From JBKJZO01 sp046715235 (GTDB taxonomy: Bacteria; Actinomycetota; Actinomycetes; BP-191), in contig JBKJZO010000079.1 of assembly GCA_046715235.1 (NCBI GenBank), positions 1 through 16,576 of the forward strand: 16,576 nt of DNA, written 5' to 3'. Below are positions 1 to 8,258 of the stretch, in pieces; the stretch's first letter is position 1, and the number at the start of each line of letters is the position of its first letter. The position numbers and the translations under genes are program-made. The notes below the pieces were generated by a model that was given only the letters and a program-made list of their open reading frames with translations, was not told the DNA's origin and made no database searches.

Positions 1-26
1 GGCCAGGGCATCCCCCGGCAGGAGGA

Positions 27-56
27 CGCGTGGTACGCCGCGAGGCGTACCACGCG
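27..56. terminator. Perfect 13-bp hairpin with 4-base loop downstream of metB
   Basis: The arms at 27-39 and 44-56 are perfectly complementary around a GCGA loop (a GNRA tetraloop on the plus strand). It lies about 100 bases beyond the metB stop codon. There is no T-tract on either strand, so a classical intrinsic terminator is not shown. It could be an L-shaped (U-less) actinobacterial terminator, an RNA-stability element, or the edge of a repeat. Confidence 0.45.
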
Positions 57-89
57 GTCTCCGCGGACCATGATCGCGAGTGTGCGGAA

Positions 90-110
90 TTCTCCCTAGC
101 GGGGGGAGAA
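90..110 (-). terminator. Candidate terminator hairpin downstream of metB
   Basis: TTCTCCC (90-96) and GGGAGAA (104-110) form a 7-bp stem around a 7-base loop, 47 bases past the metB stop. A competing weaker stem involves the TCTC/GAGA runs at 113-130. On the minus strand the stem is followed by TTCC, not a real U-run. This is a plausible but weak terminator for the cbs-metB transcript. Confidence 0.35.
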
Positions 111-156
111 CTTCTCGCAGACGGGAGACTTTCGCACGATGGTTGGCGAAACGTCG

Positions 157-1320
157 TCAGCCGAGGGCTTCGGCTAGGTCGGCGACCAGGTCGTCGGCGT
201 CCTCGATGCCAACCGAGAGCCGGATCAGGTCGGCGGGCACCTCGAGCATCGAGCCCGCGACCGAGACGTGCGTCATCGCCGCGGGATGCTCGATGAGTGA
301 CTCGACGCCGCCGAGCGACTCGGCGAGCGTGAAGAGCCGGGTGCGCGCCGCCATGTCGCGCGCCGCCTGCTCGCCGCCGGTGTGCGTGAAGCTGATCATG
401 CCGCCGGAGTCGCGCATCTGCCTGGCCGCGACCTCATGGCCCTGGTGCGAAGGGAGCCCCGGGTAGAGCACGGTGCCGACGGCCGGATGCGACGTCAGCA
501 GCTCGACGATGCGGCGGGCGTTGGCGCAATGCGCCCGCATGCGTACGCCGAGAGTGCGGACCCCGCGCAACACCAGCCACGCGTCGAACGGCCCGGCGAC
601 CCCGCCCATCGCGTTCTGGTTGAACGCCAGCCGCTCCCCCAGCGCCGGATCGGCGGCGACGAGCGCGCCGCCGACGACGTCGCTGTGCCCGCCCATGTAC
701 TTCGTCGTCGAGTGGACGACGACATCGGCACCGAGCGACAACGGCTGCTGGAGGTACGGCGACGCGAACGTGTTGTCGACGACGACCAGCGCATCCCGCT
801 CCGCCGCCAGCTGGCAAATCGCTGCTATATCAGCGATTCCGAGCAACGGATTAGTCGGCGTCTCGATCCAGATGAGCTTCGTCTCCGGTCGAAGAACCGC
901 GCGCACCGCGTCGAGCGACGACAGGTCGACCGGGTCGAAGGCGATGCCCCAGTCGGCGTGCACGCGCGCGAACAACCGGAACGTGCCGCCGTACGCATCG
1001 TTGGGAATGACGACGTGGTCACCCGGCCGCAGCACTGTACGGATCAGGCAGTCCTCGGCGGCCAAACCCGAGGCGAAAGCGAGCCCACGGCTGCCCGCCT
1101 CGAGCGCGGCCAGGCACGTCTCCAGCGCCGTCCGCGTCGGGTTGCCCGACCGCGAGTACTCGTAGCCCTTGTGCTTGCCGACCGCCTCCTGCTGGTACGT
1201 CGAGGTCTGGTAGATCGGCGTGATCACCGCGCCGGTCGCGGGGTCGGCGTCCTGGCCGGCGTGGATCGCCAGCGTCTCGAAGCCGTACGCCGGCGGCTCG
1301 ATGCCCCTGCCGTCGGTCAT
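157..1320 (-). CDS. metB: Cystathionine gamma-synthase/gamma-lyase (PLP, Cys/Met metabolism family)
   Basis: A 387-residue PLP enzyme of the Cys/Met-metabolism fold-type I family, full length. Family signatures run in order: YSRSGNPT near residue 55-62, the ASGLAAE loop near 83-89, DNTFASP at 182-188, the Schiff-base lysine K207 in HSTTKYMGGHSD, and SLGGVESLIEHPAAMTH near the C-terminus. It is the second gene of a minus-strand pair, starting 43 bases after the cbs stop codon; GAGGAG lies 8 bases upstream of the ATG. Next to cbs it most likely completes reverse transsulfuration (cystathionine to cysteine), acting as a gamma-lyase or bifunctional enzyme. Gamma-synthase versus gamma-lyase activity cannot be settled from sequence alone. 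The cytoplasmic location follows from the absence of a signal peptide. Confidence 0.93.
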   Translation of the reverse strand: MTDGRGIEPPAYGFETLAIHAGQDADPATGAVITPIYQTSTYQQEAVGKHKGYEYSRSGNPTRTALETCLAALEAGSRGLAFASGLAAEDCLIRTVLRPGDHVVIPNDAYGGTFRLFARVHADWGIAFDPVDLSSLDAVRAVLRPETKLIWIETPTNPLLGIADIAAICQLAAERDALVVVDNTFASPYLQQPLSLGADVVVHSTTKYMGGHSDVVGGALVAADPALGERLAFNQNAMGGVAGPFDAWLVLRGVRTLGVRMRAHCANARRIVELLTSHPAVGTVLYPGLPSHQGHEVAARQMRDSGGMISFTHTGGEQAARDMAARTRLFTLAESLGGVESLIEHPAAMTHVSVAGSMLEVPADLIRLSVGIEDADDLVADLAEALG

Positions 1321-1363
1321 TCCTCGCTCTCCTCACGGGCCGGCGAGGCGAGTGCGGAGGCCA

Positions 1364-2728
1364 TCAGCGGGTCGCCAGGTAGCCGAGCAGGTCGGCGCGG
1401 GTGAGTACGCCGACCGGCTTACCGTCGTCGAGCACCAGCGCCGCTGACGCCCCTTCCAAGGCGGCGATGACGATCGACACCGGTTCGCCGGAGCCCACCG
1501 TCGGCAGCTTGTCGGACATGTGCTGCTCGACGGGCGATGTCAGCGCCGCGCGGTCGGTGAACACGGCGTCGAGCAGGTCGCGCTCGATGATCGAGCCGAC
1601 GACTTCCGCCGCCATCACCGGTGGCTCCTCCTTCACCACCGGCATCTGCGACACGCCGTACTCACGCAGGATCGAGATGGCCGCGCCAACGGTGTCGTCA
1701 GGGTGCACGTGCACCAACTCGGGAAGCTCTTCGCCCTTACGCCGCAGGACATCCGCGACGGTCGGCTGCGTCGTGTCGGCAACGAATCCGTAGTCGGCCA
1801 TCCATTCGTCGTTGAAGATCTTCGACAGGTAACCGCGGCCGCTGTCAGGCAGCAGTACGACGACGAGTGCCGAATCGTCGAGCTCGCGCGCGACCCGCAA
1901 TGCAGCGGCAACGGCCAACCCGCCCGAGCCGCCGATGAGGATGCCCTCCTCGCGCGTCACTCTGCGCGCCATCAGGAACGACTCGCGGTCGCTGATCGCC
2001 TCGACGCGGTCGACGAGCTTGGGGTCGTAGGTCTCGGGCCAGAAGTCCTCGCCGACTCCCTCGACGAGGTACGGGCGGCCGGTGCCGCCGGAGTAGACGG
2101 ACCCTTCCGGGTCGGCGCCGACGATCACGACGTCGGGGTTTTGTTCCTTGAGGAAGCGCGCGGTGCCGCCGATCGTGCCGCCGGTGCCGATGCCCGCGAC
2201 GAAATGCGTCACCCGCCCGTCGGTCTGCCCCCACACCTCGGGACCGGTCGTTCGGTAGTGCGCCTCGGGGTTGTTGTGGTTGGCGTACTGGTTGGGGCTC
2301 CAGCCACCACGGGTTTCTTCGGCGAGCCGCTTGGCGACCGAATAGTAGGAGTCGGGATGCTCGGGCGCGACGGCGGTCGGGCACACGACGACCTCGGCGC
2401 CGTACGCCCTGAGCAACGACACCTTCTCGGCGCTCATCTTGTCGGGCATCACGAAGATGCAGCTATAGCCGCGCTGCGCCGCGACGATCGCGAGGCCGAC
2501 GCCGGTGTTGCCGCTGGTGGGCTCCACGATCGTGCCGCCCGGCTGCAGCTCGCCGCTCGCCTCCGCCGCCTCGACCATTGCCAGCGCGATGCGGTCCTTC
2601 ACCGACCCGCCTGGGTTGAGAGACTCGACCTTCGCGTAGACCGGCGCGCTAATCCCGGACGTGACACGGCGCAGCCGGACCAGCGGCGTGTTGCCGACGA
2701 GTTCGATCAACGACTCGTGCACCTGCAC
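1364..2728 (-). CDS. cbs: Cystathionine beta-synthase with C-terminal CBS pair
   Basis: A 454-residue fold-type II PLP enzyme that condenses serine and homocysteine into cystathionine. The PLP lysine is K44 in GGSVKDR, followed by the substrate loop PTSGNTGVG (about 69-77) and the phosphate-binding GIGTGGTIGG (about 185). The catalytic domain ends near residue 320. Two CBS motifs occupy roughly 330-454, with VGSIIERDLL and the closing VGVLTRADLLGYL. There is no N-terminal haem domain, as in other bacterial enzymes. The start is GTG at 2728, supported by AGGAG six bases upstream. It is the first gene of the cbs-metB operon and diverges from the SGNH hydrolase gene. The CBS pair suggests nucleotide or AdoMet sensing, by inference from the family. 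Confidence 0.95.
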   Translation of the reverse strand: MQVHESLIELVGNTPLVRLRRVTSGISAPVYAKVESLNPGGSVKDRIALAMVEAAEASGELQPGGTIVEPTSGNTGVGLAIVAAQRGYSCIFVMPDKMSAEKVSLLRAYGAEVVVCPTAVAPEHPDSYYSVAKRLAEETRGGWSPNQYANHNNPEAHYRTTGPEVWGQTDGRVTHFVAGIGTGGTIGGTARFLKEQNPDVVIVGADPEGSVYSGGTGRPYLVEGVGEDFWPETYDPKLVDRVEAISDRESFLMARRVTREEGILIGGSGGLAVAAALRVARELDDSALVVVLLPDSGRGYLSKIFNDEWMADYGFVADTTQPTVADVLRRKGEELPELVHVHPDDTVGAAISILREYGVSQMPVVKEEPPVMAAEVVGSIIERDLLDAVFTDRAALTSPVEQHMSDKLPTVGSGEPVSIVIAALEGASAALVLDDGKPVGVLTRADLLGYLATR

Positions 2729-2762
2729 CGCGATCTCCTCTCGTGCGGTGGCCGACGCCGCG

Positions 2763-2793
2763 AGCGTACGTCGCCCGCGCTGCCGCGTGTCGA
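2763..2793 (-). promoter_or_regulatory. Candidate promoter of cbs-metB
   Basis: On the minus strand TCGACA (2793-2788) and TACGCT (2768-2763, matching TANNNT) are separated by 19 bases. Transcription would start near 2756, giving a leader of about 28 bases that contains the cbs ribosome binding site. The 19-base spacing is long, so this is tentative. Confidence 0.35.
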
Positions 2794-2803
2794 ACGGACC
2801 CGA

Positions 2804-2832
2804 GTGGCGAAGTTCGAAGCTGCGGTTACGGT
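2804..2832 (+). promoter_or_regulatory. Candidate promoter of the SGNH hydrolase gene
   Basis: TGGCGA (2804-2809), then 17 bases, then TACGGT (2827-2832), a TANNNT -10 element. A start near 2839 would leave the GAGGAGG site (2847-2853) in a short leader before the ATG at 2860. The -35 matches the consensus weakly. Confidence 0.4.
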
Positions 2833-2859
2833 GGAAGTGTGTCCCCGAGGAGGCTCATC

Positions 2860-3621
2860 ATGCGGATCGGCGCCGGAGTCGCCGCGACGACCGTCGCCGG
2901 CATCGCGGTTCTCGGCGTCGAGATGGCGCTGGCGAAGCGCAGGACCTATCTGATGGGCGATTCAGCGCCGATGGTCACCGGTGAGTTCGGGGTCGAGACC
3001 GACCCCCTGGTGCGCCTCGTCGTCATCGGCGATTCGAGTGCGGCCGGGGTGGGTGTGTCACGTACTCAGGACACGGTCGGCGCGCAGGTCGCATTGAAGT
3101 TGTCAGCGGCCGGCTATTCGGTGCGCCTCTCGGGCGTGGCAATTTCCGGTTCGCGGGCCGGCGATCTCGCGCCGCAGGTCGGGCGCGCTCTGGTGATGAC
3201 TGACCGTCCCGATGTCGCGCTCATCATCATCGGCGGCAACGACGCGACAAACCTGACGCCCCTCGACGACGTCGGGCGCGACGTCGAGGAGGCAGTACGG
3301 CGGTTGCGCGAGGTGGGGATATCGGTGGTCGTCGCGAGCTGCCCTGACATGGGCGCTCCCGCGTTCGCCAGGCCCCTGCGAGATGTGGTCGCGTGGCGTG
3401 GGAGACGCGTCGCCGACAAGACCGAAGCAGCCGCGACCCGTGCCGGCGCCCTTCTCGTGCACCTCGCCCAGGAGACGAGCGCTGCGTTCCACAAGGACCC
3501 GCATCGGCTGCACTCGTCCGACGACTTCCACCCGTCGGCCGCCGGCTACCGCGTGTGGGCGCAGGCGATCCTTCCCGTGGTGCAACGCGCCGTGTCAGTG
3601 CGCCAGCTCGAACGAGGCTAG
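2860..3621 (+). CDS. SGNH/GDSL-family esterase, Rv1075c-like, with N-terminal anchor or signal
   Basis: A 253-residue serine hydrolase. The SGNH blocks are present: GDSSAAGVG at 57-65 with the nucleophile S59, the block II glycine in the SGSRAGD region (96-102), GGND at 125-128, and DDFHPSAAGY at 221-230 supplying the Asp (D221) and His (H224). Residues 5-24 are hydrophobic, so the protein is probably exported or membrane-anchored and acts outside the cytoplasm on an ester substrate I cannot identify. The ATG at 2860 is chosen because GAGGAGG (2847-2853) sits six bases upstream; the frame stays open to 2743, but that longer form lacks such a site. It is followed nine bases later by the thiolase gene, so the two are probably cotranscribed, as is the arrangement at the mycobacterial locus. 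Confidence 0.85.
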   Translation: MRIGAGVAATTVAGIAVLGVEMALAKRRTYLMGDSAPMVTGEFGVETDPLVRLVVIGDSSAAGVGVSRTQDTVGAQVALKLSAAGYSVRLSGVAISGSRAGDLAPQVGRALVMTDRPDVALIIIGGNDATNLTPLDDVGRDVEEAVRRLREVGISVVVASCPDMGAPAFARPLRDVVAWRGRRVADKTEAAATRAGALLVHLAQETSAAFHKDPHRLHSSDDFHPSAAGYRVWAQAILPVVQRAVSVRQLERG

Positions 3622-3630
3622 GGAGGCGCC

Positions 3631-4851
<1,221 letters not shown>

Positions 4852-4875
4852 CGCACTGAGTCGTTGCGGCTCCGC

Positions 4876-4881
4876 TAACGT
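4876..4881 (+). promoter_or_regulatory. -10 element implying a leaderless MOSC mRNA
   Basis: TAACGT fits TANNNT and ends seven bases before the GTG at 4889. No Shine-Dalgarno sequence lies in between. Transcription would begin at or next to the start codon. No convincing -35 is seen. Confidence 0.4.
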
Positions 4882-4888
4882 CGGTCCG

Positions 4889-5740
4889 GTGGCGAGGGTT
4901 ACCGATCTCATCTACTACCCGGTAAAGGGCTGTGCCGCCGTACCGGTGTCCGCGACGCAGCTGACCTGGGCCGGTCTGCAGCACGACCGGACCTTCATGG
5001 TCGTCAACGAGCGCGGCCTGTTTCGCAGTCAGCGCCGCGAGCCGGTCATGGCGCGCATCCGGCCTGAAGTCGACGCCGGAGGGACCGTGCTGACACTGCA
5101 CTCGCCTGACGCAGAGTCCATCCGCATCGACGTCGTGCTCGGCGACGAGCGGCGCGACGTCGAGTTGTGGCACCAGCGATTTCAGGGAATCGACCAGGGC
5201 AACGCGGTCGCGCAGTGGTTGTCGGAGCTGGTCGGGTCGCCGAGCCGGCTGGTGCGGGTGCCGCCCGAGCACAGCCGGGTCTCGGACGGCGAGACGCCAG
5301 GCACGTCGGCGTACGCCGACAGTTGCCCGATCCTGCTGACCTCGCAGTCGTCGTTGGATGCACTGAACGCGCGGATCCTCGAGCGGGGCGCGGAGCCGGT
5401 GCCGATGAACCGCTTCCGGCCCAACGTCGTCGTCGGCGGCTGGGACGAACCGCATACCGAGGACCGCGCCGAGCGGCTCGATGTCGGCGCGGCCGAACTC
5501 GCGTTCGCCAAGATCGCCGTCCGGTGCGCGGTGCCGATGCACGACCAGGAAACCGGCGAGAAGGACGGCGTGGAGCCGATCCGCACCCTCGCCGACTACC
5601 GCCGTACACCCGAGGGCGTCGTCTTCGGGTCGAAGTTCGCGGTGGTCAGGCCGGGGGCGCTCGCCGTCGGCGACGACGTCGTCGTGCGCTCCGCAATCCC
5701 TAGCAGCGCAGGTCCTTCGCGGTGGCGCGCACTTCTGTGA
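4889..5740 (+). CDS. MOSC-domain protein with MOSC N-terminal beta-barrel (YcbX/mARC-like)
   Basis: About 283 residues. The N-terminal barrel is recognised by VTDLIYYPVKGC and GLQHDRTFMVVNERG. The MOSC domain follows with PMNRFRPNVVVGG (about 172-184) and the cofactor-ligand region VRCAVPMHDQETG, whose cysteine aligns with the molybdenum-coordinating Cys of mARC/YcbX proteins. FGSKFAVVRPG follows near the end. Proteins of this type reduce N-hydroxylated compounds using molybdenum cofactor; the substrate here is unknown. There is no C-terminal 2Fe-2S ferredoxin domain, so an external electron donor would be needed. The frame opens at 4775 inside the thiolase gene, but the GTG at 4889 matches the family N-terminus. 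The 3' end overlaps the minus-strand gene at 5700-6107 by 41 bases. Confidence 0.85.
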   Translation: MARVTDLIYYPVKGCAAVPVSATQLTWAGLQHDRTFMVVNERGLFRSQRREPVMARIRPEVDAGGTVLTLHSPDAESIRIDVVLGDERRDVELWHQRFQGIDQGNAVAQWLSELVGSPSRLVRVPPEHSRVSDGETPGTSAYADSCPILLTSQSSLDALNARILERGAEPVPMNRFRPNVVVGGWDEPHTEDRAERLDVGAAELAFAKIAVRCAVPMHDQETGEKDGVEPIRTLADYRRTPEGVVFGSKFAVVRPGALAVGDDVVVRSAIPSSAGPSRWRALL

Positions 5741-6107
5741 GGGCGGCGGCGGCGATGTCGTGCACCGGAACAAGGCGGCCGCCGCACCAAGCCTGATGCT
5801 CCGGCGCCGCCACTCGCAGCGCGGCGATCAGGTCTGCCGCGACGACGGCCAGCCGATCCGGCAACGCGCCGTCGTACGCCGGACGCGGCGGAGAGCGCCA
5901 CGCGGCGGGAGGGCTAGCGGGACCGATCGCGACCGCGTGTTCCAGCTCGGCCAGGCCCACCACGAGCGCATGCACAGCCCCAGCGCCCGAACTGTGAGAG
6001 CCCGCGGGCTTTCGCCACCCGGCCGCATTGATCCGTCGGGTGGCGTCGACGAGCCCGCGGGCAGACGACTCAAGCTCGTCGACAAGCTCTTCGACATGCT
6101 CTGTCAA
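5700..6107 (-). CDS. Hypothetical protein, about 135 residues
   Basis: I do not recognise this protein. The frame has strongly GC-rich third positions and ends with a stop at 5700-5702, converging on and overlapping the MOSC gene by 41 bases. The start is uncertain: the TTG at 6107 has GGACGG six bases upstream; another TTG lies farther upstream, and the frame stays open to 6281, which would run into the start of the neighbouring peptidase gene. The sequence is Ala/Leu/Val rich and mostly helical in appearance. The stretch LVDATRRINAAGWRKP loosely recalls the first helices of DinB/MDMPI proteins, but no metal-binding histidine pattern is clear. No signal peptide or membrane segment is evident in the short form. 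Confidence 0.5.
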   Translation of the reverse strand: MTEHVEELVDELESSARGLVDATRRINAAGWRKPAGSHSSGAGAVHALVVGLAELEHAVAIGPASPPAAWRSPPRPAYDGALPDRLAVVAADLIAALRVAAPEHQAWCGGRLVPVHDIAAAALTEVRATAKDLRC

Positions 6108-6152
6108 CGCAGCCCGTCCGTGATCTTGGAGGAAGAAACGTGCCGCGCTTGA

Positions 6153-6167
6153 AAGGAAGTTTTCCTT
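6153..6167. repeat. Perfect AT-rich palindrome AAGGAA-GTT-TTCCTT
   Basis: Two six-base arms flank a 3-base spacer in a locally AT-rich patch (about 6150-6170) that stands out from the surrounding GC-rich DNA. It lies between the divergent starts of the hypothetical gene (6107) and the M1 peptidase gene (6251), where an operator would be expected. No regulator gene is nearby. Confidence 0.35.
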
Positions 6168-6238
6168 AAATCGCCGCAACTTTCGTCCAGCGTGATCATG
6201 GAAGCGGTTGTCCCAACCTCCAGACCCATTTGGCAGAT

Positions 6239-6244
6239 TACTGT
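6239..6244 (+). promoter_or_regulatory. -10 element implying a leaderless peptidase mRNA
   Basis: TACTGT fits TANNNT and ends six bases before the ATG at 6251, the expected distance to a transcription start at the A of the start codon. There is no separate Shine-Dalgarno sequence. No good -35 is seen at the usual spacing. Confidence 0.4.
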
Positions 6245-6250
6245 GAGCGG

Positions 6251-7672
6251 ATGCGCCGACTGCTCCATGCCCTGACCGCACTCGCCTTCAGCACCGGCTT
6301 CGTCGTCGCGTCGCCGGCACCGGCCAGCTCGGCGCCCCGAGTAGCCGCCCCACCCGCAGCTGCCGCGGCTCCCTGCCGCACGTCGTACGCCCCGCCTCGC
6401 GCCGACCGCCCCGTCGTCGACCTGCGCTTCGACCTGTCGACCGACCGCCGGCGGTTCAACGGGCTGGAGCACATCGAGTTCAGGCCCAACCTGCCGACCA
6501 ACAAGATCGTGCTGCGGCAGTGGGTCAACATGCCGGCGCTGACCGTCGACGGAGGGCACGGCCGCATCTCGCGAGTGGTCGTCAGCGGCGCAACAACCGG
6601 TGTCTTCACGCCGCCCGACAACGGCTCGACGATCCTGACGCTGACGCTGCGCCGCACCCTGAGGGCGGGCGAGCGTGTAGTGCTCGACATCCGCTTCCAC
6701 GTGCGGCTGCCCGACGGTGGCGACCGGTCCGGGTCTAACGGCCGCACCTCGTGGTGGGCGTCGGCGCATCCGATGCTGGCGTGGGAACACGGCGTCGGCT
6801 GGGCGACCGAAGGGCCAGGCACGCTCTGGGGCGAACGCACGACGAGCGAGGACTTTCACCTACGCCGGCTCCAGGTTCGCACCGGGCTCAGTGACGGCGT
6901 ACTCACCTCCGCGCGCCACCTGTCACGTCGGCGCATCAGCGCATCGCGCATGGAGCACCTGTTCAGCGCGACCTCGGTGCGCGACGCGATGGTCGCGGTC
7001 GGCACGTTCCGGCTCGACCGCCGTACCGCCTCTGGTGTGCGGCTCGCGGTCGGCGTCGCCCCCGGCGTGAGCGACGACCCGCACCGCGTCGCCAACGAGA
7101 TGGCGCGATCGATCGCGGCGCACTCGGCGCGCTTCGGGCCGTTCCCCTACGCCGACCTGACCGTCGTCGTACTCCCCCGGGTCGGCGGCGGCATCGAGTT
7201 CCCCGGCGGCATCATGCTGGGCTCGGGCGAATTCCTCGACGCAACCGGATCGCACGAGGTCGCCCACGAATACTTCTACGGGCTGGTCGGCAACAACCAG
7301 GGCCGCGACCCGTGGCTCGACGAGTCGTTCGCGACCTACGCCGAGGCGCTCGACCGCGGGACCGGCGGCGCCTACCTGGGCATGACGGTGCCGGCCGACG
7401 CCCGCAACCGCGTGGGCGCTCCGATGGCGTACTGGGAACGGCACCAGACGTCGTACTTCCGCGGGGTCTACATCCAGGGTGCGGCTGCCTTGCTGCGGGC
7501 GCGGGCGGCGTCCGGCGCGGCCCGGTTCGACGCGGCGATGCGCTGCTACGTGCGCGCGACCGCGAGACGGGTAGCCCGGCCCGCTGATCTTGCCGATGCC
7601 CTCGCCGCCCTCCCCGAGGCGCGGGCGATCCTGGTACGCGCGGGCGCGTTGCCGGCGAGGTTCGCGCCCTAA
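6251..7672 (+). CDS. Secreted M1-family zinc metallopeptidase (gluzincin)
   Basis: About 473 residues from the ATG at 6251; a TTG at 6230 is an in-frame alternative, but the signal peptide begins naturally at 6251. The N-terminus MRRLLHALTALAF is basic then hydrophobic, followed by Ala/Pro-rich sequence, so the protein is exported. An N-terminal beta domain (about 50-250) precedes the catalytic part. Zinc ligands form HEVAH at 335-339 and the Glu of DESFATY at 358, exactly HExxH-x18-E. GGGIEFPGG (about 312-320) sits where M1 enzymes carry GxMEN, the aminopeptidase substrate loop, but the match is imperfect. It is shorter than full M1 aminopeptidases because the large C-terminal helical domain is missing. 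Substrate is unknown; a TonB-like anchor or sorting signal is not seen. Confidence 0.85.
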   Translation: MRRLLHALTALAFSTGFVVASPAPASSAPRVAAPPAAAAAPCRTSYAPPRADRPVVDLRFDLSTDRRRFNGLEHIEFRPNLPTNKIVLRQWVNMPALTVDGGHGRISRVVVSGATTGVFTPPDNGSTILTLTLRRTLRAGERVVLDIRFHVRLPDGGDRSGSNGRTSWWASAHPMLAWEHGVGWATEGPGTLWGERTTSEDFHLRRLQVRTGLSDGVLTSARHLSRRRISASRMEHLFSATSVRDAMVAVGTFRLDRRTASGVRLAVGVAPGVSDDPHRVANEMARSIAAHSARFGPFPYADLTVVVLPRVGGGIEFPGGIMLGSGEFLDATGSHEVAHEYFYGLVGNNQGRDPWLDESFATYAEALDRGTGGAYLGMTVPADARNRVGAPMAYWERHQTSYFRGVYIQGAAALLRARAASGAARFDAAMRCYVRATARRVARPADLADALAALPEARAILVRAGALPARFAP

Positions 7673-7686
7673 CGCGAGGTAGGTAC

Positions 7687-7715
7687 TTGTCGGCGTTCCG
7701 GTCCTGAGGCACTCT
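7687..7715 (+). promoter_or_regulatory. Candidate promoter of the DUF4287 gene
   Basis: TTGTCG (7687-7692), 17 bases, then CACTCT (7710-7715). The -35 and the spacing are good and the -10 keeps the conserved A and final T. The start would be near 7722, leaving a leader of about 44 bases with AGGAGG at 7753-7758. Confidence 0.35.
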
Positions 7716-7765
7716 GAGCCGAGTGAGGTAGCCCGGGCAGGACCCGATCCGCAGGAGGACCACAC

Positions 7766-7987
7766 ATGTCGCTGAACCACTCCCTGGACATCCACAACGG
7801 CGTCCTGCAGCGCATCCCGCAGGTCACCGGACGCGCTCTTCCACAGTGGTTCGAGACTCTTGACGAGGGCCCGGCGCTGCTCCGCTTCGAGGACAGGGTC
7901 AGCTGGCTGCGCGGCGAGCACGAAATGCCCGTGAGTTACGCGCAGGCCCTCGTGCACGAGCACGACCTGCGCCGCAGCCGCCGCTAA
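7766..7987 (+). CDS. DUF4287 domain small protein
   Basis: A 73-residue soluble protein with a very good AGGAGG (7753-7758) seven bases upstream of the ATG. I recognise the sequence as the DUF4287 type: VLQRIPQVTGRALPQWF, then a WLRGEHEMPVSYAQALVHEH segment, here making up nearly the whole protein. Members occur as small stand-alone proteins or linked to DUF5655; the biochemical function is not known to me. It is transcribed alone: the peptidase gene ends 93 bases upstream and the next gene downstream converges on it. There is no signal peptide or membrane segment. Confidence 0.8.
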   Translation: MSLNHSLDIHNGVLQRIPQVTGRALPQWFETLDEGPALLRFEDRVSWLRGEHEMPVSYAQALVHEHDLRRSRR

Positions 7988-8085
7988 CCCTCCGCCCCTA
8001 ACTCCGCGGCCGCCGTACACCCTCCGCGGTACGCCGGCGCGCGACTTCCGCACGCCCCGCACCGCCGACCCAGGCCAACCTATTG

Positions 8086-8153
8086 GATCAAGTTGTCGAA
8101 ATCGCCGTGCTGGAACGAGCGTGCGAAGACCCAAGGATTTCGACAACTTGATC
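8086..8153. repeat. Perfect 18-bp inverted repeat with 32-base spacer
   Basis: GATCAAGTTGTCGAAATC (8086-8103) is repeated as its exact reverse complement at 8136-8153. The arms are AT-richer than the surroundings. The element lies in the 271-base gap between the converging DUF4287 and sugar-dehydrogenase genes, where it could act as a bidirectional terminator hairpin, although no T-tract follows. It could equally be a small repeated palindromic element or the ends of a tiny non-autonomous insertion; no target-site duplication is evident. Confidence 0.8.
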
Positions 8154-8223
8154 ATCGCGACCGCCGCTGCCCTCAGTCCCCCTCCCTGAAGATCAACTGT
8201 GCGCGACTCACCGCAGGGGAACG

Positions 8224-8238
8224 GTGTGTTACGCACAC
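8224..8238 (-). terminator. Weak hairpin downstream of the sugar dehydrogenase gene
   Basis: GTGTG (8224-8228) and CACAC (8234-8238) can pair around a 5-base loop, with a possible extra G-T pair inside. It lies 20 bases past the minus-strand stop codon. No U-run follows on the minus strand. The short stem makes this a weak call. Confidence 0.2.
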
Positions 8239-8258
8239 TTGATCTTGGTGCCCGCGGT

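Noticed and set aside
382..1404. Long plus-strand open frame opposite metB
   Set aside because: Arg-rich antisense shadow; metB on the other strand has full family motifs.
1520..2953. 477-codon plus-strand open frame opposite cbs
   Set aside because: Composition is typical of an antisense frame in GC-rich DNA and no domain is visible; cbs is certain.
8002..8036. CCGCCGTAC and GTACGCCGG as a hairpin after the DUF4287 gene
   Set aside because: Arms have a mismatch and the region is simply GC-rich; not distinguishable from chance.
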